Positions 14,201-25,949 of a DNA stretch of 52,846 nt are shown here, piece after piece. A model generated the notes under the pieces. It worked only from the letters and a program-made list of their open reading frames with translations. It did not search any database and was not told where the DNA came from. The DNA comes from Dipetalonema caudispina (lineage: Eukaryota > Nematoda > Chromadorea > Rhabditida > Onchocercidae), in contig JABVXV010000390.1 of the NCBI GenBank assembly GCA_013365325.1, positions 1 to 52,846 on the forward strand, read 5' to 3'. A program made the translations under genes and the position numbers. Position 1 is the first letter of the stretch. Each line of letters starts with the position of its first letter.

Positions 14201-16083
14201 TTGATGATAACTTCAGATTTGTATGCTGGAAGGTTTGTATACCGCTCTTGAAGATGTTTTTCCACATTTTTTGCGAAAATACAAAAAAACATCACTTGCT
14301 TTTACCTGTCTATTCTTCTTCATCCTTGGCATCCCTATGGTTACTTATGTAAGATTTTAATTTTTTAATAAAATATTTTAAACAATTAATTACAATATAT
14401 AGTTCTTATTATTGTGATGATATTCCACTACAAAAGAGATATCTATATATTTTTAAAACCGCATTAAACTGATCTTCATATACCGTACTCAAGTCTCCAT
14501 GCCTGTACTGTACATGGATATGCTAATACTGTAGATTCTGATCCTTACACTGTAGATAAATCACATTTATATTCCAGAGAAATTTTAATGCATGTACTGT
14601 AGATGGATCCTATCCGTACTATGAATAAATTTTCATATTTATATTGTAGAATGGTTTTTAATTGATTCTTATACTGTAGATAGTTGTTCACGTTTATGCT
14701 GTAGATGAATACTGTAGAGAAATTTTGATACTGTAGATAGACTAAATTGTGATTTTAGATTTTGATGCTTATATCATAGATAAATCGTCATATTTATACT
14801 CTAAATAGATTTTATTACTTATACTGTAAATCATAATATTCTATATTTATATTTATACTGTTAAATTGAAAATAATGTTCAGGCTGGCTCATATTGGCTG
14901 ACGTTATTTGATGCATATGGTGCCAGTGGTATCGCATTATTGTTTGTCGTATTTTTTGAAGTTACTGGACTTTCATGGGGATTTGGTAAGTAATATTCAA
15001 ACGAATTAATCGGCAATTTTATATAATAAATCATATTTCATTCCATTGTTTTTCCTTTTTCTTTTTTTTTTTTCTTTGCAATTATTCATTCAACCAATTT
15101 CGTTTTGCTTACTTTTGAGGAGCAAACAAAGTACGTAATGCTTTAAAAGAAATGATTGGTGTAGAACTATGTGTATATTGGATTATCGTTTGGAAATTCA
15201 TCACGCCATTTGTTACTGCTGCAAGTTTTTTTTTTTTTTTTTTTTTTTTTTCTTGTTTAAAAAATATTATGATGTCATTTTAAAATTGCAAGTATTTAAG
15301 CAAATTTTACACAGAAATAAAATTTTATGTTAATTTGATATGTTAGACAATTAGAAATACCTCACAATTGATGTAGGATTTTGCTTTTTTTTATCAAGAT
15401 TTTCTTTTTGGAACATATCTTTTCTATTGATTTAGTCGTAATAAAAAGAAGAAATCTTTTTAAGCTTTTGCAAAGTGTATAACTTTTAACCGAAATTTGT
15501 AAAAAAAAAAGGTTAAATTTCTTCTTATTTGAAAATTTTGATTTTTCGCTTTCTTTACAAAAAAAAATAATTAGATTGTTTTTAGGTTCTGTTATTCTTC
15601 TGTATTTACAAGTATCAACCATTAAAGTATCCTACTGGAGAAAGCTTTCCCATTTGGGCTGAAATATTTGGATTTTTCTTATCATCTTGTTCTATGATTG
15701 TCATACCAGGATATGCAATTTATTATCTTTTTTTCACCAATCTTGACAGTTCCACCAATGAAGTTTGCTTTTTTTTTTTCCTCTTATTCTTGTAGTTTAA
15801 TGCTAACTTTTGATTTCGATAAATTGCTATACTGAAGTTATCATTCTAACTGAAGTCCACTCGTATGTTGCTTTACTTTATGATACAACAAATTCAATTA
15901 GTATTTGAAATAGGTTTTTAATTTTAAAAATAAATAAGCATTTCTTTAGTTTATTTTCAGCGTTTAAGACGTGGTTTACATCCACCACCTGATTTCGAAA
16001 CTGGATTACCACCATCGCTTACCTTTGAACAGCAGGATGTTGATATGGAGTATATTGATTGCGATTGTACAAAGCAGTTATAG
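7819..16083 (+). CDS. Sodium- and chloride-dependent neurotransmitter transporter, SLC6/SNF family (GAT-like subgroup)
   Basis: Sixteen phase-consistent exons: 7819-8014, 8648-8692, 8844-8975, 9062-9194, 9512-9625, 9920-10052, 12192-12350, 13044-13123, 13271-13320, 13738-13812, 14009-14121, 14217-14348, 14883-14985, 15120-15220, 15586-15762, 15961-16083. The product is 621 aa, normal for SLC6, with cytosolic termini and 12 expected membrane helices. TM1 carries [10 protein letters not shown] and KNGGG, TM6 FYSYGVGFG, and TM8 GLDSQ (sodium ligand). The second outer loop has a C-x8-C pair (CNNWWNDKTC) and two N-glycosylation sites (NLS, NLT). A glycine, not the aspartate of monoamine carriers, sits in TM1. 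TM4-TM8 read most like the GABA/betaine/taurine group. However, the normally invariant TM3 substrate-site Tyr is Phe141, so the substrate cannot be assigned and GABA is doubtful. Intron 14 uses a GC donor, and exon 14 uses a GAG acceptor. The C. elegans relatives are the snf genes; I cannot say which is the ortholog. Confidence 0.95.
8244..8294. repeat. (TA)n microsatellite in SLC6 intron 1
   Basis: A pure AT dinucleotide run of about 50 bp inside the first SLC6 intron, between exons ending at 8014 and starting at 8648. Confidence 0.95.
10053..12191 (+). other. SLC6 intron 6 (2.1 kb, longest in the gene)
   Basis: Exon 6 ends in phase 0 at 10052 and exon 7 resumes in phase 0 at 12192, so no missing exon is required. 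The part around 11500-12000 is less AT-rich than the rest of the intron and holds open stretches of about 50 codons without a recognisable product. An enhancer, an unannotated RNA or an old insertion are all possible; none is shown. Confidence 0.6.
14481..14880. repeat. Degenerate tandem repeat of a TACTGTAGAT motif in SLC6 intron 12
   Basis: The core TACTGTAGAT and near variants recur about fourteen times, usually 20-27 bp apart, often preceded by TTA and followed by an A/T-rich spacer. The array fills most of the intron between exons ending at 14348 and starting at 14883. Confidence 0.8.
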
Positions 16084-18788
16084 TTTGCAATAAATTACAA
16101 TTATATATTTGCAATTAATAATTTTTAAAAATGTAAATATTTTTTTAATAAAAAAAAATATTCAAAACTTTTTGTTTTGAAATTTTAATTGATTAAAATA
16201 AGCGCGATTTTCTCATCAAATTTTAAATCATTTCATGCCACACATTCATATATTTCATTTCATTAATTACATACATATTTTGCATCATTGTCAATCATAA
16301 CCATTCATCATTGCTTTGAAATCTATTAGTGCTTATTGTATCTTCTATAATAAGCTAAAAAAATTATTAGCAATTTCTAGTTAATTTTAATATTCGTTCA
16401 TTAATTTTTGAAAAAAAAAAAGCAATTAATTCATCAAACTAAAAAGAGAAAAGAAAAAACGAAAAAAAAAAACAGAAAGAATTTAATAAAAATAATGTAA
16501 AACACTTATTATCTCTCCAAGTAAAAAAAAAAAAAGAAACAAACGAATCTAACAAAAAAAAGGAAAAAATCAGTAATTAGAATACAACTTATTCATTATT
16601 TGTTCTCTTTCTAATAACATACATTGAACTTGTACATTGTTGCCTTGCTTTGTATCTCTCACTCTCACAATAAGAACTTATTTCAAAAAAAAAAAAAAAA
16701 AAAAAACGAAGTTTAATTTTAACCACCATTACTCAAATTTTAATTATAATGCTAACAATAATTTTTTATTCAATTAATTTTCATTAACATACCACTTATT
16801 AATATAGCACTATTATTATATAGTTAAATATTTGATTGGTAATTAATAACTTGTCTCTTAATAACTGGATTTTAATAAGTATGTCATTTATCATTATAAT
16901 TATATACTTAAAAATATGATCATTTCTTATCTTATCGATATTTGCTTTTTATTTTAGTTTATTTTTTTGCACACAATGCAAATAGAATTAAATAAAATTA
17001 CTTATTTAATCATTCCGGAACCTTATCATATATATTACCAGGTGATTTACTACAATAAATCATTCGAATATCTCGGAAAAATTCTTACAGTTGTCTCAAT
17101 TTTTTTCAAATTTTATTAATGTGTATATATTTTGTTTTTCATTTTCATTTTTGATTAAATATTTTCTCTTGAAATTTCACGTTTACATCTGTATCGCTTG
17201 TAGTTATGTATAAAATTTTAATTCATTGTTTATATCATTTATATCAATTTTTTTTTCCTTTGACATTGTTTGATTTTCAAATTTTTATAGTTTTTGCTTC
17301 AAAGATATATTATGTATTTTTCATCATATTTTTTGTGATAGTTGCATGAATATATCCTAAAAGTATGTTTATTTCGTATTATTTTCTAAATAAAAGATTA
17401 GACAATTAAGATAACATAATATGAAAAGTACTTTTTTCTTTCTTTTTTTGAAAAGAAGATGTTCCAGTCATTAAAAATTATTTACTTGTTATCATGGCAT
17501 AATTGAAATTGGAAATGGAAAGATGCTATTTTGTAATGGCAATTGAAATGGAATTAATAACTTCACTACGGGAAAAAACAAAATATGATGGGTAGTTTTG
17601 TTTTGATTTCACGAATTCTGTTTTGATTTTGAAATATTTTAGAAAGCATTATTGATTGATTTGAGTACTCCTTACTCTACACATCCATTTTTCATAGTTA
17701 ATTTTTTAATTGCTTAATTGATTATTCATATCCTAAGAAATATTGCAAATGTTTTTGTTTTTAGTAATAAACAGTGCATTTGTAGTTATGTTTTAGAATA
17801 AATTTTTTAAAATCGATTTTAAACTTTTTATTTAAGAAATTTGTTTTCCTGAAAAACTTGAAATAAATTTTTGACACAAAAGTCAACAAATGTAAATGAA
17901 AAAAAAAAAGAATTAACCCCAAAAATTTGGCGAGTGGTTAGAAAATATTGGTCATTTATTTAAATGAATAAATTTGCGAAGAAAAAATAAAACAAAGAAA
18001 TAGAAAAATAAACCAATGATAAATTTATAAAAATATTACAGAAACAATACCATCTAGCAGTACAAATTCCATTGCGGAAGTTGAGAATTTCATGAAAATA
18101 AAGTTACTCCAAGCCATAAACTTACCATTAGAAGCATACATGTCTAACAAGATCATTAAATTACTTGGTAGTAGTATAATCATACATCGAGACCAGACGA
18201 TTGAGCTTAATTTGCATGTTACATGAAAATTATTCCCAATTTTCAGGAAAATATTATTTTTTCAGTATTAAAACACAACTGTATGATCCCTCCAACAGTT
18301 TTTTGCATATTCCAAAAATTCTCCTAGTTCATTGCTATTAACTGCTGATATCACTGTCCATATTTTATAGCAATAAAGGACCAAATGTCTTTATAACAGA
18401 TCAAGAACTCAAATCGAAACTTAAGTTATGGTTTTGAATGAACTGCCTGCACTGAAGAGGTTGAACATATTAATGGACACAACTGAAAGCAATCGTTTAC
18501 AATCCAAACTGCACATTATTTAAATTTATTTCAATTTAACGAAAAAATTACTGTCACATGAAAAAAAAAACACTAAAATTCAGACCACATTCACATCAAA
18601 GCTGAATGAGTGCCTACAAAAAGTTGTGCAAATTATTTCAATATGATCCATTCCCGATGAAAGTAAAAATAATTCAAAAACTGCTGATTCTAGAAAGTTA
18701 CAGTAGGCTATGACATACAGTCGACATCCTAAAGAAATACAAAAGGACACATAACCATTGACACATTTTACTTATAAACTTGGAAGAA
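16084..18788. other. Convergent intergenic region between SLC6 and the TFIIF gene
   Basis: Both flanking genes end here. AATAAA hexamers at 16089 and 16147 are candidate polyadenylation signals for the SLC6 transcript; the second gives a more usual 3' UTR. For the minus-strand gene, TTTATT at 18535-18540 reads as AATAAA about 250 bases beyond the stop. No other gene seen. Confidence 0.6.
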
Positions 18789-21700
18789 TTAAGCGAGATT
18801 ATTGTTTAGTGAGAAAAACAATACTTCTTTCTTGCCATGCTTCTGTTTGAATTGATGAGGTTCTATTCGTTTCAGTATAGCAGCCAGCTTTTGTACTATT
18901 TCTGATTTTTCCATATCGCCACATTTTGATTTGATTTTCGAAAGTAATTCTTTCGTTGTGTGAGGTTTCCTATAAAATGAAGCTCAAATCATTAAACTGT
19001 CGAGTAGATATGCAACAATGCTATGCTTAATACCTTTCAGAGGAGAAAAAAATGATATCATCTTCCTACTTCAGTTTATTCGGATCAAAAAAGGCCAATA
19101 GATGAAAGTACTTCAGAACAACGTATAAAAACGAACAAATAATAAACACTTGTAAAAGTTACCTTCTAAGATACCGTCTCACTGTTTCTTCGTTTAGACC
19201 ATCCTGATTTGTTGTTGACTGTGTAGGTGACACCAAAGGTGCCGTAAGCCTGCAAAGATCACGCAGATAAAATTTTGTGGACAGTGCAACTGTAAATCAA
19301 TGGGTATTGAAGGTAGAATCACATTTGAGTAAAAATCATTCGGACTTTGAACTGTTTCGCAAATGTCATCAGGAACATTAAGTCGAAGATTCAAGAAATT
19401 ACCAAAGAAACACAGAATGAATTAAAATCGTAGCTTCTATACAGTAAAGCAATTGTTGAATGATCTTTCATCGTGTATGCGCAAGTGTGTGGGGTATGAA
19501 CATAACATTCATTGGACCACAAGATAATAATAATAATAAAAGCGCAATTTAAATAAAATGATCCTTTAAACATCTATTAAGAAAAAAAAGCTGAACTTTC
19601 TTCAGTAAAACCAATAAAAAAGTTTCTAATTCAGAAGGAAGATAACAAAGCTTACAGTTGCTCGGTTTTGATCTTCTTTGCTTCATTGTCTGCCAAAGTT
19701 GTATTTTCTAGTGGTCTTTTCCTCGATGACGATGGTGGTTCTTCTGGAGTTTTCTTCTGCAAAATTTCATAGTAAGTAATTTTACAAGAATTTAATCTCG
19801 AAAAGAAAAAAAACTTACTACGGGTAAGAAGATTGCCGAGTTAATTTCCTTATCAGGATCATCCGAGTCGCTACCCGATGAATCTGAAAAATTTCTTCAA
19901 CAGAGTTTTTTTGAAGTTGAACCTTGTAAAATGTTTATTACTTTGACTTCATGTTTGATTTTCATTTCAATTTAATAGTGGATTCTCCGTTCAGAGTCCA
20001 TTAATCGAAATATAAATCCTATTTTTGCTTTCGCTCTTTTTTTGATTTAAAACAACAAGTAATCACCACGAGTCACAAATCAAAGTTTTTGTGTTTTAAA
20101 TGTACAGTTGCTATCTCCTGTGCAAAATTTACAGAAAGAATGAGCATAACAGAGTAAAAAATAAATATTTCACAAAATAAATAAACGAATAAATTTCCAA
20201 TGGCAACTTGCCCCTTTCATCAACATCAATAAACTGCTTTTTTATCTCATCAGCGTCATCATCCTCCACTGCAGAAAGAAATTTCTTTGCTGAAATCTCA
20301 ATCTTGATTCAAGTTATCAAACTTTTCAATTATTCTAACAATCAAGATATTGTTTTGAAAAATGCTAGTCAACAAAAATTCTGTTGGAAGGAAGCAAATA
20401 TAACTAGAATAGTACGCGTACTGGTGTCGTCCATATCACTGCTATCGGTATCAGACAAGTCATCACCAATCAATTTTTTCAGACCTGTTTCGTCACCCAC
20501 GGCAACCATAGCTTCATCCACCTTCTGTTCCATAGGGATCGCATCCCGGCTGAAAATATTATCGAAATAAAGTTGAACTAATTTACTTATTAATCTGAAT
20601 CCATGGGAAAGAAACGAACCTCAAGGTGATAAAATGGGTAAATACTAGGTCATCGGTATTTTCATAGTTAATATTTCCCCCAGTAAGCACATATGAGAAT
20701 CCCATCAAAATCAGATAAAGGAGAAAAAGGAGAAAAAAATAGGAGAAAAAAACAATTTTTAGTCTATAAAGCGAACTGCTGATTTAAAATACCGAAAATC
20801 TAATGAGTGAGCAAATTAAACGAAATAACGGGAAGTTGATTCCGAGAGAAGTGGATTGTTATATTCAAAAACATTGCACAGAAATACTTGACAATATGAA
20901 TGACTGCAACTGTTATTAGAAGTTTCTCTCTTACATCTATCATCAATTCTGAGTAACCTAATTGTCATTCCATTGACACTAATGCTCGGCAATTTTCAAA
21001 ATATTTGGGAAGGAGTTCGAATATGGTTTAGGAGAGCAAAAAGCAAGACTGCAGGAAATAACTGAATTAACATACAAGAAGAAATCTTTCTGCTATCATA
21101 ATTGGAAACAATGAACAACAAAGAAAAAACCATTCAAGCGGTTGTAAAAGATAAAATTGAATTAGGGTGAAAAGATATGCGGAACGAAATTGCTAGATAG
21201 GTATAAGAAGTACCTTATCTCGGTGTGAGATTTTTCAATCAGAACTAATATGGCTGAAACTTACTCGCTTTCTGAGCCACTATCACTCATATAATCATAT
21301 TCTCGACCTTCATCATCGCCATCATCACTTTCATAAGCTGCCACCTCATCTGCATTCTCTACTCGCTGTCTTTTGTCTTTTCGGGCTCGACCAGCGGGTT
21401 TTGAGTTCTAAAGTAGAGATGTTGTACCTTTGGCTACTATCATGTCCGGTAGCAATTTGTTTTTCAGCTTAATCTGCGCACATATTTAAAATCGAATTCA
21501 CTAACTCTATTAAATTTCCAGATTAACAACTGGGATAAATCTCACTCTTTTCGGTTTCAAACTTCCGACAGGAGCATCATCTTCGTCGTCGCCTTTCTGG
21601 CCATCAGAATTCTCATCCGAACTGGCTTCATCTTTGATTTTCTGGAAAGGTTTAGGAATTTCGATCTAAGCAGTTGAAAGCAAACAATGAATAAAAAATA

Positions 21701-23346
21701 CAGACATTATGGTAAATCAACTTACAAGTGACCTCGTTGTTTTTATCATTTGTTCACCATCTTCATCCATAGCTTTCAGCTGCTGCTGTATCTGCGCTTT
21801 TAAGGCAAACTGATTCATGACACGGTTTCGCCTAAAAGTACAGTTACACGTGACTGAAAGCTTTAAGTTTGGATACCGGTCTAACCTTTTCCATTCGTTC
21901 CTGCTACCAACAGAAACTACGAGTATAACAGGAACAAATTGTGATTTGACAAATAAAAATATTTCCTATTTTCAAGAAAAGTTTTACTTAGCTTTGAATA
22001 TGCCCTCAACACTATAGTCAATAGGACGTCCGATCGCTGAGTGCAACACATTTGGCATTGATAACGAAACTATACATCAAACATAGTTGTGAATATGTTG
22101 CCTGGTCTCATAAAGCCAATCTATTCCGTTAATGCTGCATAAATTGGTGGATTAATTTCTCAAAATTTTACCACACTCATAAAAAAAAACCAATATAAGG
22201 TTAATCTGTTTGATCATACAAATGGAAGAAGCCTTACTCACGAAACCGTTCTTCTGCTTGATCAATGTCAAGAGTTCGATGAGTCGAAAATGGCATAAAC
22301 TGATACCACTCATCAACTTTGTAAGCATGAAATTCTTCCCCTGATTTCAGAAAAACCCAATAGTCTGCATGTTCTCCTGCTCCACCTTCACGAATGCTAC
22401 GGAACTTTCGTTCTTTAGTACCTGGAAATTCCGTATGAGTAACGAAAAAAATACGGAAAAATGTGAAGTGATGCTTGGTAGCTCCATTATTTCTTTGAAC
22501 ACGAAAAGTTGATATTGATAACATACCAAAACATTAAAATAAAACTAAAAGAACTATTATAATGAACGTAGCTAGAAAGTGCGACTAAATATAAAATTGA
22601 TGCGTAAGGTGAGGCAAAATGAAAGAATGTACTTGAGTCTGTGATGCTTAGCATCCAGGGTTGATTGTCATGTTGGTAGGTTTGAAGCTGGCGGCCATAT
22701 TTCTTGCGTCGTGCTTCTTCTCGCAATGCTTTACCATATTCGGAGCCCTCTCCATAGTCCTGTAAGAATGGACTGTTACTAATCTCAAACAATTCTCTAC
22801 TAGTTAAACTAAAAAAAAAAAAAAACCATGTGTTCATTATAGCTTCCGAATTCTTCTTGAAATTTCAACTGAAATTCTTTGGAAAAGCGGGCATTCGGTG
22901 AGTGTTTCTCTAAGTAGTAGCGATTATTGCAGGCCACAGTGATTAAAACGACAGTTTTGCATTCGCAGCAAAAAGTGAGAAAACTAACCTGTCGGATTTC
23001 ATTTGCAGCTGCTTGTTCTTTATTATCTTCACGTGCCATCCGTATGCTGTAGTCGGCCGCTGCCCATTTGCCTGGATCGATTTTTAAGGTATCATTGAAT
23101 TTCAGAATTGAATAACGTCTCAATACATTGCGTCTGTAAAAAGGCATAAAGAACTAAAAAAGTAAAACCATTCAAATAATTGAATCTGAAGTTTAACCTC
23201 CACTAAGCATGGACACTATATCACCGTGAGGTTTGGCAACAAAATGAATGCCTTAGAATTAATTGATACGAATGATATAATAAACTTATTAAAACTTACT
23301 TTGGGATACGAACGGCATAATGCTTTGGTGTTGCAGGTGAGGTCAT
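18789..23346 (-). CDS. GTF2F1: General transcription factor IIF subunit 1 (TFIIF alpha, RAP74)
   Basis: Thirteen exons, 5' to 3': 23346-23300, 23133-22989, 22759-22633, 22421-22238, 21831-21726, 21665-21546, 21407-21265, 20549-20422, 20289-20212, 19883-19819, 19756-19656, 19249-19163, 18969-18789. The product is 503 aa (human about 517). TFIIF binds RNA polymerase II and helps initiation and elongation in the nucleus. The N-terminal 170 residues match the dimerisation domain: HYAVRIPK, then GSEYGKALREEARRKKYG, then KVDEWYQF followed by HRTLDIDQAEERF. The middle (about 200-430) is acidic and Ser/Lys-rich, with YDYMSDSGSE as in animal RAP74. Residues about 430-500 form the C-terminal winged helix (ETVRRYLRRKPHTTKELL). 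The ATG directly follows a TTTCTAG acceptor. Intron 9 must use a GC donor. SCO1 lies 0.7 kb upstream on the same strand, suggesting co-transcription. Confidence 0.96.
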
Positions 23347-23357
23347 CTAGAAAGAAG
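23347..23357 (-). other. Candidate trans-splice acceptor abutting the TFIIF alpha ATG
   Basis: On the minus strand the ATG at 23346 is preceded immediately by CTTTCTAG. No leader exon is visible between here and the SCO1 stop. This fits spliced-leader addition to a downstream operon gene. Confidence 0.6.
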
Positions 23358-23755
23358 GATCAGGTTTAACGATAACCGAGAAAGCTTACAGGAAGAGCAA
23401 TAAAGTGGCTAAGAACAACTTTACCCATCCATTTTACATTACATCCTCCACCCCTTTTACCATCTTATTTCTCTCTTCTTTTCCTTCTAAACTACTTCTA
23501 ATACTGGAAAAAATAAACAGTAAATAAGTTGGCATTTAAACCAGATGCTGTTACAATAAATCGGAATTCTAATAACAGAATTATACTGGTATCACATAAC
23601 AAGTTTTTTTTCGTTTCAAAAAAAAAAAAAAAAAAAAAAAAATGAAGGACTACAAATCAATACAACCAAAAGTCTATTTTTTTGAGATTAATTATAAATG
23701 TGAGCAAAATTAATGGGAATTAGCCATTTAACGAGTACAAAGAGAACAAACTTTT

Positions 23756-23920
23756 ACAGCAATGCCTTGAAAGCAAACATGTATAAAAGCACATAACAAC
23801 ATCTAGAATAACAGCAATGCCTTGAAAGCAAACATGTATAAAAGCACATAACAACATCTAGAATAACAGCAATGCCTTGAAAGCAAACATGTATAAAAGC
23901 ACATAACAACATCTAGAATA
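23756..23920. repeat. Perfect 55-bp tandem repeat, exactly 3 copies
   Basis: Units 23756-23810, 23811-23865 and 23866-23920 are identical as read, starting ACAGCAATGCCTTGAAAGCA and ending ACAACATCTAGAATA. Perfect identity implies recent amplification. It lies in the SCO1-TFIIF intercistronic spacer. Confidence 0.97.
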
Positions 23921-24038
23921 GTATCTGAAGCTCTGTATTCCAATTAACAAATGTTGCAGAGCTACTAACGGTGCGAAATTTTTTTGCAAATTTCTTCTTT
24001 TATAAAAAATTTATATCGAATGTAGCCCTAACAGGATT

Positions 24039-25949
24039 TTAGAACCATCTTTTTTTCTTCTTTGTCATCGTATCACGCTTGAAAACTTTCAGTTTAATAA
24101 TCCTTGCTATCTCTTGTGCCGAACGATTTTGACCTGAAATTGATGCACTGACTAATAATTGGAAAAAAAACCGATGAAACAGTAGGGAAAAAGCACCGAA
24201 AAAAATTACTATACAAAGCCAGTTTAATCTCAACAGAGTGGGGGAGGGCAAGAACAATTAAAAGCATATTCTTAAGGAGAATGCTTCCCAAACTATTGAG
24301 ATCATCCTTAAGAAAACAGCTCACCATAATAATCATGAAAATCGCCATCTGGATCTATTAGATACATGATAACAGTGTGGTCAACAATATAATCATTTCC
24401 ATCTGCTTTAGGTCCTTGGCTGTAATAGACGCGAAATGCCTTTGCTACTTTGGCAACCTGAAGAAACAGTAACATGTTTTCATTTTCTCACTTCATTTTA
24501 TCTGTAGACCATTAATGATTTCAATGAAAATTAAAGTACCTGTTCCTTCGAACCAGTATAGCCCTTTATTTTGGGAGAAAATTCTGCACAGTATTCTTTC
24601 ACTCTTTTAATTGTATCACGTTCTGGATCTACCGATATGAAAACTGGAACCACTTGGATTTTTTCTTCACTTTTTTCAAGAATATTCACGACCTAAACTA
24701 ACATGAATGAGCGGTTTTAAACCATTTAAGTCGCAAGTTTTCGTTAAATTCAGAATGATACGTTGGCAATAAAAATCTTAGCCTATGACTGTTCTGTTCT
24801 ACACATCAATAAAAATAAAACAAGACGAAGATGTCAAACTTTCCTGAAGAGCAACAAATTTTGGGAAAAAATCAAGGATTGAAACAGAAAAACTGACCTC
24901 AACCATCTTTTCGATAGAATCAGGACAGACATCAGGGCAGTGCGTGAAACCAAAATACAATAAAACCCAATTTCCTTTGAGTTGTTCGGATCCTCCTAAT
25001 TTGCCATCCATGTCAACCAATTCCCACGGACCACCAATTCGAGCCTTACCGATAGTTTGTTTCCTTTCATTTTCCAGTTCTCTCATTTTCTGCAATGCAC
25101 TGCCAAATGATTAGGACTGAAACTGACCTTCTTGGGCAAAACTACATTCCTAAAAACCAAATTCCGAAATGCTTTACATAATGTGATAGTAGCGAACTTC
25201 AGAGAATTATGAAGAACTTGCTGCAGTCGACAATAAATCGCGTATCAACGAATTTAAAGAAAAGAAAATGTGCCTACCTTTTCTCGCAAGCCTGATAAAA
25301 TAATAACTAAGAAGATACTGACACCAACAATTATTATAGCCAACTTTCCTGTGAAAATCTCTCGAATTCTTTTCTTCTGTAAGAAAAGATATTTTAAGCG
25401 AAACACTATTTTCTCCGCTTTGTTCCGTGCCTGATCAAACAGTAGAAAGTTTGTCACTAGAAATTTTGAAATATCTATTAGTTAATCTACCTGCTCCTTT
25501 AGCTTTCGAATGTTTTCTTTGTGATTTGGTGACACTTCATCTCTTTTCAAGGCCTTTTCTAAGTCCGCCATATCCACTTTCAAATCCTCATTTCTTGCTG
25601 TTTCCTCTAAATGGGCTGTTGTGATTTACGACTCCAAAAAATATTTAACTCCAAAAGAAATTCAAGTAGATAACACGAGTAAAACAAGCAAAACAGTTTC
25701 ACCAGTCGCTGTTGCATCTTAAAGCAAAGAAATAAGCTATTCTCCGTTCGTTGAAAATTGTAAATATGTTGAGTTTTTCGTGATTTAGCTATAATTTACA
25801 ATAAATGACAAACTTTTATCATTGACATTATCAGCAGCAAAGCGTAATGAATTAGAGGCGTGAAGGAAACATCTTCTGATACAGTAACATTGATGAGACG
25901 AAATCGAAGGTAACAACCGAGATACAATAGTACATGTTACGCGAAACAT
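24039..25949 (-). CDS. SCO1: Mitochondrial copper chaperone SCO1 (cytochrome c oxidase assembly)
   Basis: Seven phase-consistent exons: 25949-25814, 25606-25491, 25430-25278, 25089-24898, 24692-24540, 24457-24325, 24133-24039. The product is 325 aa, of usual size. SCO1 is anchored in the mitochondrial inner membrane and delivers copper to the CuA site of COX2. The first 40 residues are rich in Arg, Ser and Leu and lack acidic residues, as in a mitochondrial presequence. One membrane helix spans about 114-131. The thioredoxin-like domain carries the copper ligands C186-PDV-C190 ([10 protein letters not shown]) and His277 (VDHTVIMY), with [10 protein letters not shown] between. An ATG placed directly after TATTTTCAG decides the start. 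A coiled, charged insert (about 46-110) precedes the helix. The gene is divergent from OSTM1 and lies upstream of TFIIF alpha on the same strand. In C. elegans, as I recall, sco-1 (C01F1.2) is likewise next to the TFIIF alpha gene (C01F1.1). Confidence 0.96.

Larger units (their letters stand above)
23347..24038 (-). other. Intercistronic region between SCO1 and the TFIIF alpha gene
   Basis: Contains a poly(A) run on the plus strand around 23619-23641 (poly(T) on the transcribed strand) and a perfect 55-bp x 3 tandem repeat. The pyrimidine-rich stretch near the downstream acceptor fits trans-splicing. No perfect AATAAA is evident within the first hundred bases after the SCO1 stop; TATAAA variants are present. 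Confidence 0.55.

Noticed and set aside
20208..20570. 120-codon plus-strand frame rich in Ser
   Set aside because: Antisense shadow of TFIIF alpha exons 8 and 9, whose minus-strand frame fits the family.
25379..25410. Possible extra intron inside SCO1 exon 3 (strong TTTTCTTACAG acceptor)
   Set aside because: The intron would be only about 30 bases, too short, and the unspliced frame is open and plausible.
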